Below, piece after piece: positions 19,614 to 27,561 of a DNA stretch of 64,000 bases. The stretch covers positions 3,286,001-3,350,000 of the forward strand of contig NZ_CP157355.1 of the NCBI RefSeq assembly GCF_040047665.1, given 5' to 3'. Origin of the DNA: Chitinibacter sp. FCG-7 (lineage in GTDB: Bacteria > Pseudomonadota > Gammaproteobacteria > Burkholderiales > Chitinibacteraceae). Under the pieces are notes generated by a model, which did no database searches, was not told where the DNA came from, and saw only the letters and a list, made by a program, of their open reading frames with translations. The position numbers were made by a program, and so were the translations under genes. The number at the start of each line of letters is the position of its first letter. Within the stretch, counting starts at the first letter, position 1.

Positions 19614-19997
19614 TCAGGGCGCTGTCGCCGCTTGCTGCGCCAGCAGCAGATAGTGTGCCAGCTGTTTTTCCTTGATCTGCTCAAGCGAGTGCAGCTTGAG
19701 ATGCCGACGACCTTTACCTTTACCTTCAAGCCAGTCGTAGGGGTCAATGATTTTAGCGCCGCTGCCAAATTCGACCGAAACATGCGCCTGATAGGCAAAA
19801 ACACCAGCAAACTGCACGCCAGCCGTAAACAGGATGCCGCCGTATTTCACCTCTTCGGCATCAAGCGCCAAGCTCTCGCGCACCAGCGTGCGCACGGCTT
19901 CGACAATTTCATAGTTTTGCGGGTTCACAAAACGGATATCGTCCAGCAGCGCCTGGACGGATTGCTTCGCTGATTGATGCGTTGATCGATTGCTCAT
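19614..19997 (-). CDS. DUF1801-type small protein
   Basis: 127 residues. The pattern VKYGGILFTAGVQFAGVFAYQAHVSVEFGSGA followed by GKGKGRRHLKLHSLEQI (read here as separate pieces) fits the DUF1801/YdhG-like fold, whose members bind metals or small ligands; the function of this one is unknown. GAGG precedes the ATG. It lies downstream of narL on the same strand, with an 87-base gap, so co-transcription with narXL is possible but unproven. Confidence 0.7.
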   Translation of the reverse strand: MSNRSTHQSAKQSVQALLDDIRFVNPQNYEIVEAVRTLVRESLALDAEEVKYGGILFTAGVQFAGVFAYQAHVSVEFGSGAKIIDPYDWLEGKGKGRRHLKLHSLEQIKEKQLAHYLLLAQQAATAP

Positions 19998-20084
19998 GGC
20001 TACCTCGCTGGCTGGTATTGAATTGCGTGAGCATCAAATAGACCCGCTTGTCATCAGGGGGGCTTAGCTCAATTGATCCGCTGT

Positions 20085-20735
20085 TTACTTGATTCCGTTT
20101 TCCACCGCCCACACCGCAGCTTCCAGCCGCGAGCGGAAATTGAGTTTGCGCAGCAGGCTTTTCACATGCACTTTCACCGTGCCTTCAGCAATGCCCAGCT
20201 CGCGCCCGACCAGTTTGTTGGATAGCCCTTGTGCCAGGCATTGCAGAATTTCCTGTTCGCGCTCGGTCAGGTGCGAGATTTGCTGATTGCGATCGGTGGT
20301 GTCGTCTTCGCGCAAGGCCAGCGCCAGTGCGCGCCCCAGCCTTTCGGGGATGGCCATTTGCCCGTCCAGCGCTTCCTGCAGGCGGGCAATAATGTCTTCG
20401 GGCTCCATGTCCTTGAGCAGGTAGCCATCGGCACCCGCGCGCACGGCGTTGACCAGATCGCGGCTTTCATCCGAGACCGTCAGCATGACCACTTTGCTGT
20501 CCAGATCTAGCAGCTTGATTTCGCGCAGCGTGGCAATGCCGTCCATGTCTTTCATATTCAGATCCAGAATCACCAGATCGGGCTGCAGCTGGGCAACGGT
20601 CTTGACGCCTTCAACACCGCCAGCGGCTTCGCCAACGACTTGAAATTGCGGGTTGAGGGCGAGTAACTGCACCACGCCTTTGCGAAAAAGCGGGTGATCG
20701 TCGATGACGACGATGCGGTAAAGCGTTGAATTCAT
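20085..20735 (-). CDS. narL: Nitrate/nitrite response regulator NarL
   Basis: 216 residues. The receiver domain has the phosphorylation site in VILDLNMKDMDG (about residue 58) and an acidic pair near the N-terminus (VIDDHP). The C-terminal LuxR-type helix-turn-helix starts at LTEREQEILQCLAQG (about 150). It is activated by NarX and binds TACYYMT heptamers; such sites are visible upstream of napF. It overlaps the narX stop by four bases, so the pair is coupled. NarP is a close relative; the NarX partner favours the NarL name. Confidence 0.92.
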   Translation of the reverse strand: MNSTLYRIVVIDDHPLFRKGVVQLLALNPQFQVVGEAAGGVEGVKTVAQLQPDLVILDLNMKDMDGIATLREIKLLDLDSKVVMLTVSDESRDLVNAVRAGADGYLLKDMEPEDIIARLQEALDGQMAIPERLGRALALALREDDTTDRNQQISHLTEREQEILQCLAQGLSNKLVGRELGIAEGTVKVHVKSLLRKLNFRSRLEAAVWAVENGIK

Positions 20736-22690
20736 GCTGAATGATCCTGATTGGAATGGCGGTTGAAAGACGGCTGATCCGGCCGGTCGCTCTCTGGCTG
20801 GCTAGCCGGGGAGGGCGTGTGCGTGTCGTGGTGCGATTCCCGGTTTGAAAAAGGCGTGCTGGGGATAAAGCGCAACATGACCTGCGTGCCTTGCACCAAG
20901 CCGGGCTGGATGCTCAGGCTGCCGCCCAGGCTGTGGGCGCGGTCGCGCATGATCGAGAGGCCATAGTGCTGCGCCCGTTCCGGGCTGGGGTTGATGCCCC
21001 GGCCATCGTCGTTGATTTGCACGACAATTTCATTGCCTATCCAGGCCAGATGCACCTGGGCGCTGTGTGCCATGGCATGGTGATGCACATTGGCCAGCGC
21101 TTCGCGGATAATTTGTAGCACGTGGATTTCTTCTTCGGCGGCCAGCTCGATGCCGAGCAGATGGTTGGCCAGCTCGATCTGGATGCCCGTGCGTTCGGAA
21201 AACTCCTTGATCGTGGCTTGCAAGGCGGCATTGAGCCCGCCCTGATTGATTTGCAGGCGGAAGGTCGTCAGCAGCTCGCGCAGCTGGCGGTAGGCGGCAT
21301 TGAGCCCCTCGCGTAACTCTTGTAGCGTGGCCTGTGCGTCATCGGGTTTGTCGTTGAGCTGGCTTTGTAGGCGCACAACCTGGATTTTCAGGTAGGAAAG
21401 CGCTTGCGCCAGCGAATCGTGCAGCTCGCGGGCAATGACCGAGCGCTCTTCAAACAGCGCCAGCCGGTGCAGTGATTGCTTACGGCGCGATCCGGCCAGT
21501 GCCGCGCCCAGATTGTGGCTCACATCTTCCAGCACCTGCATTTGCCAGCCGCTCAACGTAATACCGTCTTGCAGCGTCAGCGGCATGATGCCGTAGGTGA
21601 TGCCGCTGTCGAGCAGCGGAAATACCAGCTCCTTGCGCGGGTGACTACCCTGTTTCTGTTGGCTGTGTTCAAGGCAGCCGGCGCAATCTTGCTCCAGGCA
21701 GCCCAGACGGATGCCTTCCTGCTGGTTGTTGGCCAGCTTGAACGCGCTTTTAAGCGGGATATCGCGCGGATTGGTTTCGGTCAGGCAGATGGCGGCGTTT
21801 TGCAGCGGGATAAATTCGCCCAGCGCTTTGAGTACAGAGTCGAAAATGGCCTGATCGGGTTCGTGATCAGCCAGTAGCGCTTTGATCCGGTAGCGCAATT
21901 GCAGCGCGGTCTGGTTCTGCTCTAGCTCGGCGGTTTTTTCGGCGACGCGCGATTCAAGCTGGCTGTAGCTGTTTTCCAGCTCGTTGAACATGCGGTTCAG
22001 TGCGGTTTTCAGTGTACCAATTTCGCCACTGGCTGGTGTGCTAATACGGGCGGCATAGTGTCCCGACTCAACCAGATTGGCTACTTTAGCCATACTGCTA
22101 AGGGGGTATGTGATTGCACGATAAGCCCAGATTAGTATCCAGACAAATACCCCGAATACTGTAAGCAGCGAAATCCATTGTAGCTGGGCTAGCAGCTTCA
22201 GGCGCTCTTCGTGGGCCTGCTCCAGCGCATCAACAAATTGGTCAATTTCGTGCACGTACTGGTGCGTACTGGGCAAGAGGATGCTGGCGTACAACGCATC
22301 GTCGCGCTCAAGGCCGGGGCGGATTTCATTGCGCCAGCGGCTTTCAATCTCGTTAAAGCGGATGCGAACGGCATCCTTATCGTCTTGTGGCAGCGCCTTG
22401 CGAATGCTGTCGTGGTAAAGGCGGCGCTCGAATTCGGCAATGACTTCGCGCAAATTGGGGTGCGAGCCGGGGATGGGGTCGGCAGGAGCCAGCGCGGTGG
22501 CGGCAATCAGATAGGACTGCTTGCGCAAGGAGCCGGCCATATTGATCGCCTCGCCGCCACCCGAGGACAGATTGGTCATCCAGCCGCTGATCAGCAAGCT
22601 CAGTACGCCGGGCAAGATCAGAATCAGCAGCGCCAGCGACAGGCGGGCAATCAGCGACAGTTGGCTGAGTTTGGGGGGGCGAATCAACAC
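20732..22690 (-). CDS. narX: Nitrate/nitrite sensor histidine kinase NarX
   Basis: 652 residues. TM1 (about 12-34) is followed by a periplasmic domain whose first helix is the P-box (GGEAINMAGSLRKQSYLIA), which binds nitrate. TM2 lies near 170-190, then HAMP. A central domain with a cysteine cluster (CLEQDCAGCLEHS) is typical of NarX. The HisKA_3-type kinase core has RELHDSLAQALSYLKIQV as its H-box, then N and G boxes (DDGRGI). It phosphorylates NarL. Its C-terminal tail after residue 620 is Ser/His/Asp-rich and looks disordered. Divergent from napFDABC. Confidence 0.94.
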   Translation of the reverse strand: MLIRPPKLSQLSLIARLSLALLILILPGVLSLLISGWMTNLSSGGGEAINMAGSLRKQSYLIAATALAPADPIPGSHPNLREVIAEFERRLYHDSIRKALPQDDKDAVRIRFNEIESRWRNEIRPGLERDDALYASILLPSTHQYVHEIDQFVDALEQAHEERLKLLAQLQWISLLTVFGVFVWILIWAYRAITYPLSSMAKVANLVESGHYAARISTPASGEIGTLKTALNRMFNELENSYSQLESRVAEKTAELEQNQTALQLRYRIKALLADHEPDQAIFDSVLKALGEFIPLQNAAICLTETNPRDIPLKSAFKLANNQQEGIRLGCLEQDCAGCLEHSQQKQGSHPRKELVFPLLDSGITYGIMPLTLQDGITLSGWQMQVLEDVSHNLGAALAGSRRKQSLHRLALFEERSVIARELHDSLAQALSYLKIQVVRLQSQLNDKPDDAQATLQELREGLNAAYRQLRELLTTFRLQINQGGLNAALQATIKEFSERTGIQIELANHLLGIELAAEEEIHVLQIIREALANVHHHAMAHSAQVHLAWIGNEIVVQINDDGRGINPSPERAQHYGLSIMRDRAHSLGGSLSIQPGLVQGTQVMLRFIPSTPFSNRESHHDTHTPSPASQPESDRPDQPSFNRHSNQDHSA

Positions 22691-22744
22691 GGTTACTCCA
22701 GAAGTCTCAAGGCGTATTTTCCTGCTCTGGCTAACAGCACTATA

Positions 22745-22760
22745 TACCTACGAGTGGGTA
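22745..22760. promoter_or_regulatory. NarL-type 7-2-7 binding site
   Basis: TACCTAC-GA-GTGGGTA is an inverted pair of heptamers with a 2-base spacer, differing from the NarL/NarP consensus (TACYYMT-N2-AKRRGTA) only at the inner base of each half. A further perfect single heptamer, TACCCCT, lies at 22775-22781. Both sit between the divergent narX and napF starts, where NarL control of nap would be expected. Confidence 0.65.
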
Positions 22761-22842
22761 GGGATCGCAGATGCTACCCCTTCGGTGTAATTGTGGCACA
22801 GCAGGCACAGGCCTAGTCTGTAGGACAACAAAGAGAGCCATC

Positions 22843-23334
22843 ATGTCCGTTGACCCGTCCCGCCGCAGTTTGCTGTTTGGCCGCAAGCCCGCAGCGCAAA
22901 GCCCAGTGGTGTTTCGCCCGCCATGGGCGATTGCGCAGTTTATCGAGCATTGCACCCGCTGCAATGCCTGTGTTGAGGCGTGCCCGACGCAGATTATTGT
23001 GCGCGGTGATGGTGGTTTTCCCGAGCTTGATTTTACGCGGGGCGAGTGCAGCTTCTGCGGCGAATGTCGCACTGCCTGCCAGAGCCCGGCTTTGAGCGCC
23101 GCGCAAACCTGGCAGCAAACCATCCGCATTTCCGAGCGTTGTCTGGCCGGTCAGGGCGTCGAGTGCCGTGTCTGTGGCGAGAGCTGCGATGCGCGCGCCA
23201 TCCGCTTTATTTTACAGCCCGGCAGGGTGGCGCAGCCGCAGCTCGATTCGGAGGCCTGCACCGGCTGCGGTGCGTGCATTGCGCCTTGCCCCAGCCAGGC
23301 CATCGCCATGATCCAAACAGGAAAAACAGCATGA
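22843..23334 (+). CDS. napF: Ferredoxin-type protein NapF
   Basis: 163 residues with four cysteine clusters of ferredoxin type: CTRCNACVEACP, CSFCGECRTAC, CRVCGESCDARAI (modified) and CTGCGACIAPCP. NapF is a cytoplasmic iron-sulfur protein thought to help NapA maturation. The N-terminus SRRSLLFGRK is typical. The ATG at 22843 with AAAGAGAG upstream is preferred; an in-frame upstream ATG would extend into the regulatory region. The stop overlaps the napD start (ATGA). Confidence 0.94.
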   Translation: MSVDPSRRSLLFGRKPAAQSPVVFRPPWAIAQFIEHCTRCNACVEACPTQIIVRGDGGFPELDFTRGECSFCGECRTACQSPALSAAQTWQQTIRISERCLAGQGVECRVCGESCDARAIRFILQPGRVAQPQLDSEACTGCGACIAPCPSQAIAMIQTGKTA

Positions 23335-23564
23335 ATATGTACAGTCTGGTCGTTCGCGCCTTGCCGGACAAAATGGCGCTGGTGCGCCAGCAATTGCTCA
23401 CCGTGCCGGGGCTGGAGCTGCATCAGGAGCATGAAGGCCGCCTGATTGTGACGGTGGAAGACGTGCCGGGCTATCGAACCAGCGAAGCGCTGACGGCCAT
23501 TCAGTCGTTTGACGGCATTATTTCCACCACGCTGGCGTATGAGTACTGCGACGACGAGCAGTAA
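23331..23564 (+). CDS. napD: NapA signal-peptide-binding chaperone NapD
   Basis: 77 residues, matching the usual size of NapD. The pattern [19 protein letters not shown] ... [10 protein letters not shown] shows the ferredoxin-like fold that binds the Tat signal of NapA and holds back export until the Mo cofactor is in place. It overlaps napF by four bases and lies 143 bases before napA. Confidence 0.93.
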   Translation: MNMYSLVVRALPDKMALVRQQLLTVPGLELHQEHEGRLIVTVEDVPGYRTSEALTAIQSFDGIISTTLAYEYCDDEQ

Positions 23565-23707
23565 GCCCGCGTGTTGCGCAATCACAGATCAGTACCGATC
23601 CGGCATTGAACACAGCCGGACACCGTTGGATAAAAAATCAGCAGCAAAGCCATAGACCCGATGGTCAGGCCTGGCTGCAACTTGGCAAGTTTGAGGAGGG
23701 GAAAGCA

Positions 23708-26245
23708 ATGAGTTTAGATCGTCGCGAGTTTATCAAGGCGACTGCAGTGAGTGCAGCCGCCGCCAGTGTGGGCATCCCGCTGGTAGAAGCTGCGCCCAAA
23801 AAGGCCGCCGCACCAACGAGCACCGCAGCCAGTGACACAGTGCGCTGGGACAAAGCACCTTGCCGTTTCTGTGGTACCGGCTGTGCGGTGCTGGTGGGGA
23901 CGCAAAATGGCCGCGTCGTCGCCACACAGGGCGATCCTGATGCACCGGTCAACCGCGGTCTGAACTGCATCAAAGGCTATTTCCTGTCCAAAATCATGTA
24001 CGGCGAAGATCGGTTGACCCAGCCTTTGCTGCGCAAGAAAAACGGCAAATATGATAAAAACGGCGAATTTACGCCGGTGAGCTGGGATGAAGCTTTTGCC
24101 ATCATGGAGCAAAAGTGGAAAGAAGCGCTCAAAACCACGGGCCCCAATTCGATTGCGATGTTCGGCTCGGGGCAGTGGACGATTCACGAAGGCTACGCGG
24201 CCAGCAAGCTGATGAAGGCGGGTTTCCGTAGCAATAACCTTGACCCCAATGCCCGCCACTGTATGGCCTCGGCGGTGACCGGCTTTATGCGCACTTTCGG
24301 CATGGACGAGCCTATGGGTTGTTACGACGATATCGAAGCGGCCGACGCCTTTGTGTTGTGGGGCTCGAATATGGCCGAAATGCACCCGATTCTATGGAGC
24401 CGCATTACCGACCGTCGCCTGTCGAACAAGCACGTCAAAGTGGCGGTGTTGTCGACGTTCGAGCATCGCTCTTTCGAGCTGGCCGATCTGGGCGCGGTGT
24501 TTACGCCGCAAACCGATCTGGCGATGATGAATTTTATCTGTCATCACATCATCAGCACGGGCCGCGTCAATAAAGACTTCGTCAAAAAACACGTTAATTT
24601 CAAACTCGGTGAAACCGACATTGGCTATGGCTTGCGGCCAAACAACCCGCTGGAAGCCAATGCCAAAGCCAATGGCTATCCGGGCAAAGATGGCAAACCC
24701 AAAACGAATCCGACCGAAGCGAAAGCCATCACTTTTGATGAATTTGCCAAATATGTGTCGGAATACACCGCTGAAAAGGTCAGCAAACTCTCTGGCGTAT
24801 CGGTTGAAAAGCTCAAACAGCTGGCTGAAATGTACGCCGATCCGAAAGTGAAAGTGACCTCGTTCTGGACCATGGGCTTTAACCAGCACACCCGTGGCAC
24901 CTGGGCGAACAATATGATTTACAACATCCACCTGCTGGTTGGCAAAATCGCCGAGCCGGGCAATAGCCCGTTCTCGCTGACCGGTCAGCCATCGGCCTGC
25001 GGTACTGCCCGTGAAGTGGGTACGTTTGCGCATCGCTTGCCTGCCGATATGGTCGTGACCAATCCCGAGCATCGTCATCACGCCGAAGAAATCTGGCAAC
25101 TGCCGGACGGCACGATCCCGGACAAAATCGGTCTGCACGCGGTTGCAATGGCGCGTGCGATCAAGGATGGCAAGGTCAAAGTCTATTGGCAGATGGCCAA
25201 TAACAATATGCAGGCCGGGCCCAATATCAATCAGGAGCTGTACGCTGGCTGGCGTCGCCCTGATGTGTTTGTCGTGGTGTCTGATCCGTATCCGACTGTT
25301 TCTACGCTGGCGGCAGACTTGGTGCTGCCGACCGCGATGTGGGTCGAAAAAGAAGGGGGCTTTGGTAATGCCGAGCGTCGCACCCAGGTTTGGCGTCAGC
25401 AGGTGAATGCGCCGGGCGAAGCCAAGTCAGATTTGTGGCAGATCGTCGAGTTTGCAAAACGCTTCAAGATGGAAGAAGTGTGGCCGGCTGATCTGCTGGC
25501 CAAAAAACCGGCTTACAAGGGTAAAACGCTGTTTGACGTGCTGTATGCCAATGGCAAGGTCAACAAATTCAAAAATAATGAATTGCAAAAAGGTTTTGAA
25601 AACCTCGAAGCCAAAGCCTTCGGTTTTTATATCCAGAAAGGTCTGTTTGAGGAGTACGCAGAATTCGGCCGCGGCCATGGCCACGATCTGGCACCGTATG
25701 ATTTGTACCATCAGGTACGCGGCCTGCGCTGGCCGGTGGTGAATGGTAAGGAAACCAAATGGCGTTACCGCGAAGGCTACGATACCTACGTCAAAAAAGG
25801 CGAGGGCGTGCGTTTTTATGGCAATAAAGACGGCAAGGCCAATATTTTCGCCCTGCCTTATCAGCCCGCCCCCGAAGTGCCGGATAAAGAATACGACCTG
25901 TGGCTATGTACCGGCCGCGTGCTGGAGCACTGGCATACCGGCACGATGACACGCCGCGTGCCCGAGCTGCATAAGGCCGTGCCCGAGGCGATGGTGTTTA
26001 TGCACCCGGACGAGGCCAAACAGCGCGGCTTGCAACGCGGCATGGTCGTCAAGGTTAAATCGCGCCGTGGCGAGATCACCGCCAGACTGGAAACCCGTGG
26101 CCGCAACAAGCCGCCTAAAGGCCTGATCTTTGTGCCGTTTTTTGACGAAGGCCGCTTGGTCAACAAACTGACACTCGATGCAACGTGCCCGATTTCCAAG
26201 CAAACCGACTTTAAAAAATGCGCAGTTAAAGTAACTAAGGTTTAG
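23708..26245 (+). CDS. napA: Periplasmic nitrate reductase catalytic subunit NapA
   Basis: 845-residue molybdopterin enzyme that reduces nitrate to nitrite in the periplasm. The N-terminus has a twin-arginine signal ([16 protein letters not shown]). One [4Fe-4S] cluster site is formed by [13 protein letters not shown] and the later cysteine in [10 protein letters not shown]. The Mo ligand region [15 protein letters not shown] contains the conserved cysteine. The ATG at 23708 is preceded by GAGGAGGGG; the frame is open further upstream but without Tat-like sequence. Slightly longer than most NapA (about 830). Confidence 0.97.
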   Translation: MSLDRREFIKATAVSAAAASVGIPLVEAAPKKAAAPTSTAASDTVRWDKAPCRFCGTGCAVLVGTQNGRVVATQGDPDAPVNRGLNCIKGYFLSKIMYGEDRLTQPLLRKKNGKYDKNGEFTPVSWDEAFAIMEQKWKEALKTTGPNSIAMFGSGQWTIHEGYAASKLMKAGFRSNNLDPNARHCMASAVTGFMRTFGMDEPMGCYDDIEAADAFVLWGSNMAEMHPILWSRITDRRLSNKHVKVAVLSTFEHRSFELADLGAVFTPQTDLAMMNFICHHIISTGRVNKDFVKKHVNFKLGETDIGYGLRPNNPLEANAKANGYPGKDGKPKTNPTEAKAITFDEFAKYVSEYTAEKVSKLSGVSVEKLKQLAEMYADPKVKVTSFWTMGFNQHTRGTWANNMIYNIHLLVGKIAEPGNSPFSLTGQPSACGTAREVGTFAHRLPADMVVTNPEHRHHAEEIWQLPDGTIPDKIGLHAVAMARAIKDGKVKVYWQMANNNMQAGPNINQELYAGWRRPDVFVVVSDPYPTVSTLAADLVLPTAMWVEKEGGFGNAERRTQVWRQQVNAPGEAKSDLWQIVEFAKRFKMEEVWPADLLAKKPAYKGKTLFDVLYANGKVNKFKNNELQKGFENLEAKAFGFYIQKGLFEEYAEFGRGHGHDLAPYDLYHQVRGLRWPVVNGKETKWRYREGYDTYVKKGEGVRFYGNKDGKANIFALPYQPAPEVPDKEYDLWLCTGRVLEHWHTGTMTRRVPELHKAVPEAMVFMHPDEAKQRGLQRGMVVKVKSRRGEITARLETRGRNKPPKGLIFVPFFDEGRLVNKLTLDATCPISKQTDFKKCAVKVTKV

Positions 26246-26252
26246 CGTTGAA

Positions 26253-26301
26253 GGGTATTGCTCTGTAGCTATTTGCAGATCTTAATCACAGAGCAATACC
26301 C
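26253..26301. repeat. 49-nt GGGTAT...ATACCC palindromic element (copy B)
   Basis: Exactly 49 nt with a perfect 14-base stem (GGGTATTGCTCTGT / ACAGAGCAATACCC; 15 with the flanking A-T pair) and a 21-base loop. It starts seven bases after the napA stop and lies between napA and napB. It has no T-run, so it is not a simple terminator; a role in mRNA stability or partial attenuation is possible. Confidence 0.85.
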
Positions 26302-26356
26302 TCATTAAAGCGGATGGGTGAGCGGTAGATAAAACGGGATTGATGAGGATAAGAAA

Positions 26357-26803
26357 ATGAAAAAGTGGGCATGTTTTTTAGGATTAATACTGACGCTGAG
26401 TTTGGGGGCGATCAGTGCTGGCACAATGGCCGAAGGGCTGCGCTCCTTGCGCGGCACCGAGGCGGTGAAAGGCGATGTGCCTTCGGAAAATTACCGCTAT
26501 GAGCGTGACAAAACCGCGCAGCAGCGGCAGTTTGTTCAGCAGCCGCCGCTGATTCCGCATACCACCAAGGGCTATCTGATCAGCAAGGAATTCAATAAAT
26601 GCCTCGATTGCCACAGCTGGGACAGGGCAGCCGATTCCGGTGCGCCGCGCGTATCGGTGACGCACTTTAAAACCCGCGAAGGCAAAGAGCTGACCAATAT
26701 GTCACCGCGCCGTTATTTCTGTACGCAATGCCATGTACCGCAAACCGATGCAAAACCGTTGGTGGGCAATAGCTTCAAGCCCGCCGATGGTTTGGTCAAA
26801 TAA
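26357..26803 (+). CDS. napB: Periplasmic dihaem cytochrome NapB
   Basis: 148 residues with a signal peptide (about 1-26) and two CXXCH haem sites, CLDCH and CTQCH, as in NapB, the electron donor to NapA. The conserved histidine in PLIPHTT (axial ligand) is present. A GAGGATAAG precedes the ATG. It is separated from napA by 111 bases containing a strong hairpin, and napC follows after 12 bases. Confidence 0.95.
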   Translation: MKKWACFLGLILTLSLGAISAGTMAEGLRSLRGTEAVKGDVPSENYRYERDKTAQQRQFVQQPPLIPHTTKGYLISKEFNKCLDCHSWDRAADSGAPRVSVTHFKTREGKELTNMSPRRYFCTQCHVPQTDAKPLVGNSFKPADGLVK

Positions 26804-26815
26804 AGGATGCGCGCC

Positions 26816-27487
26816 ATGATCAACTGGGTAAAAACAAAGTGGAGCCAGATCCGGGCGGTGCGGCTGGGGTTTTGGGGACTGGTGGGGATGTTTGTGCTCG
26901 GTATCATTTTCTGGGGTGGTTTTAATACCGCGCTGGAGATGACCAATACCGAGAAATTCTGCCTTAGCTGTCATGAGATGGCCGATAACGTCTTCCCCGA
27001 ATATCAGGAAACGGTGCATTACACCAATCGTTCCGGCGTGCGGGCGACCTGCCCGGACTGTCATGTACCGCACGAATGGGGCCCTAAAATGATCCGCAAG
27101 ATTCAGGCTTCCAAAGAAGTCTGGGGCAAGCTGACGGGCTCGATCAATACCCGCGAGAAATTTCTGGAAAACCGCGGGCGGCTGGCGCAAAACGAATGGC
27201 GTCGCATGAAGGCTAATAATTCGCAAGAATGCCGCAATTGCCATAATTACGAGTATTTCGACTATATGGAGCAAAATCGCCGCTCGGCCAACGCGCACCA
27301 GAAAGGCTTGAGCTCGGGGATGACGTGTATTGATTGCCACAAGGGCATTGCCCACCATCTGCCCAATGTCCAGCAGCATATTGGCGTTGAAGAAGACAGC
27401 GCAGTGGCGCCGAATGTGATGCATCCGGCTCGCCCTGATGCCAGCGCAGCCTCGGCGGTGTCTGACGAAATGGCCGGAATCGAGTAA
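26816..27487 (+). CDS. napC: Membrane tetrahaem quinol dehydrogenase NapC
   Basis: 223 residues: an N-terminal membrane anchor (about 18-38) and a periplasmic NapC/NirT domain with four CXXCH sites (CLSCH, CPDCH, CRNCH, CIDCH). It takes electrons from quinol and passes them to NapB. ATG at 26816 is chosen because AAAGGA lies at proper distance; an in-frame ATG at 26807 is too close to it. There is no napGH in the window, so NapC is the only visible quinol link. Confidence 0.94.
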   Translation: MINWVKTKWSQIRAVRLGFWGLVGMFVLGIIFWGGFNTALEMTNTEKFCLSCHEMADNVFPEYQETVHYTNRSGVRATCPDCHVPHEWGPKMIRKIQASKEVWGKLTGSINTREKFLENRGRLAQNEWRRMKANNSQECRNCHNYEYFDYMEQNRRSANAHQKGLSSGMTCIDCHKGIAHHLPNVQQHIGVEEDSAVAPNVMHPARPDASAASAVSDEMAGIE

Positions 27488-27511
27488 CTCAGCGTCATCA
27501 GTAGGCAATGG

Positions 27512-27539
27512 GCGAGGCCGAAATAATGTTCGGCCTCGC
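27512..27539. terminator. Hairpin between convergent napC and glnD
   Basis: A perfect 11-base stem (GCGAGGCCGAA / TTCGGCCTCGC) with a 6-base loop, 24 bases after the napC stop and 22 bases after the glnD stop on the other strand. The T-run is weak on both sides; it is likely a shared terminator. Confidence 0.65.
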
Positions 27540-27561
27540 TGCTTCTATGGCGATGGCGGGT

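Noticed and set aside
26253..26301. Hairpin after napA as the operon terminator
   Set aside because: It lacks a T-run, and napB and napC follow in the same orientation and are needed with napA.
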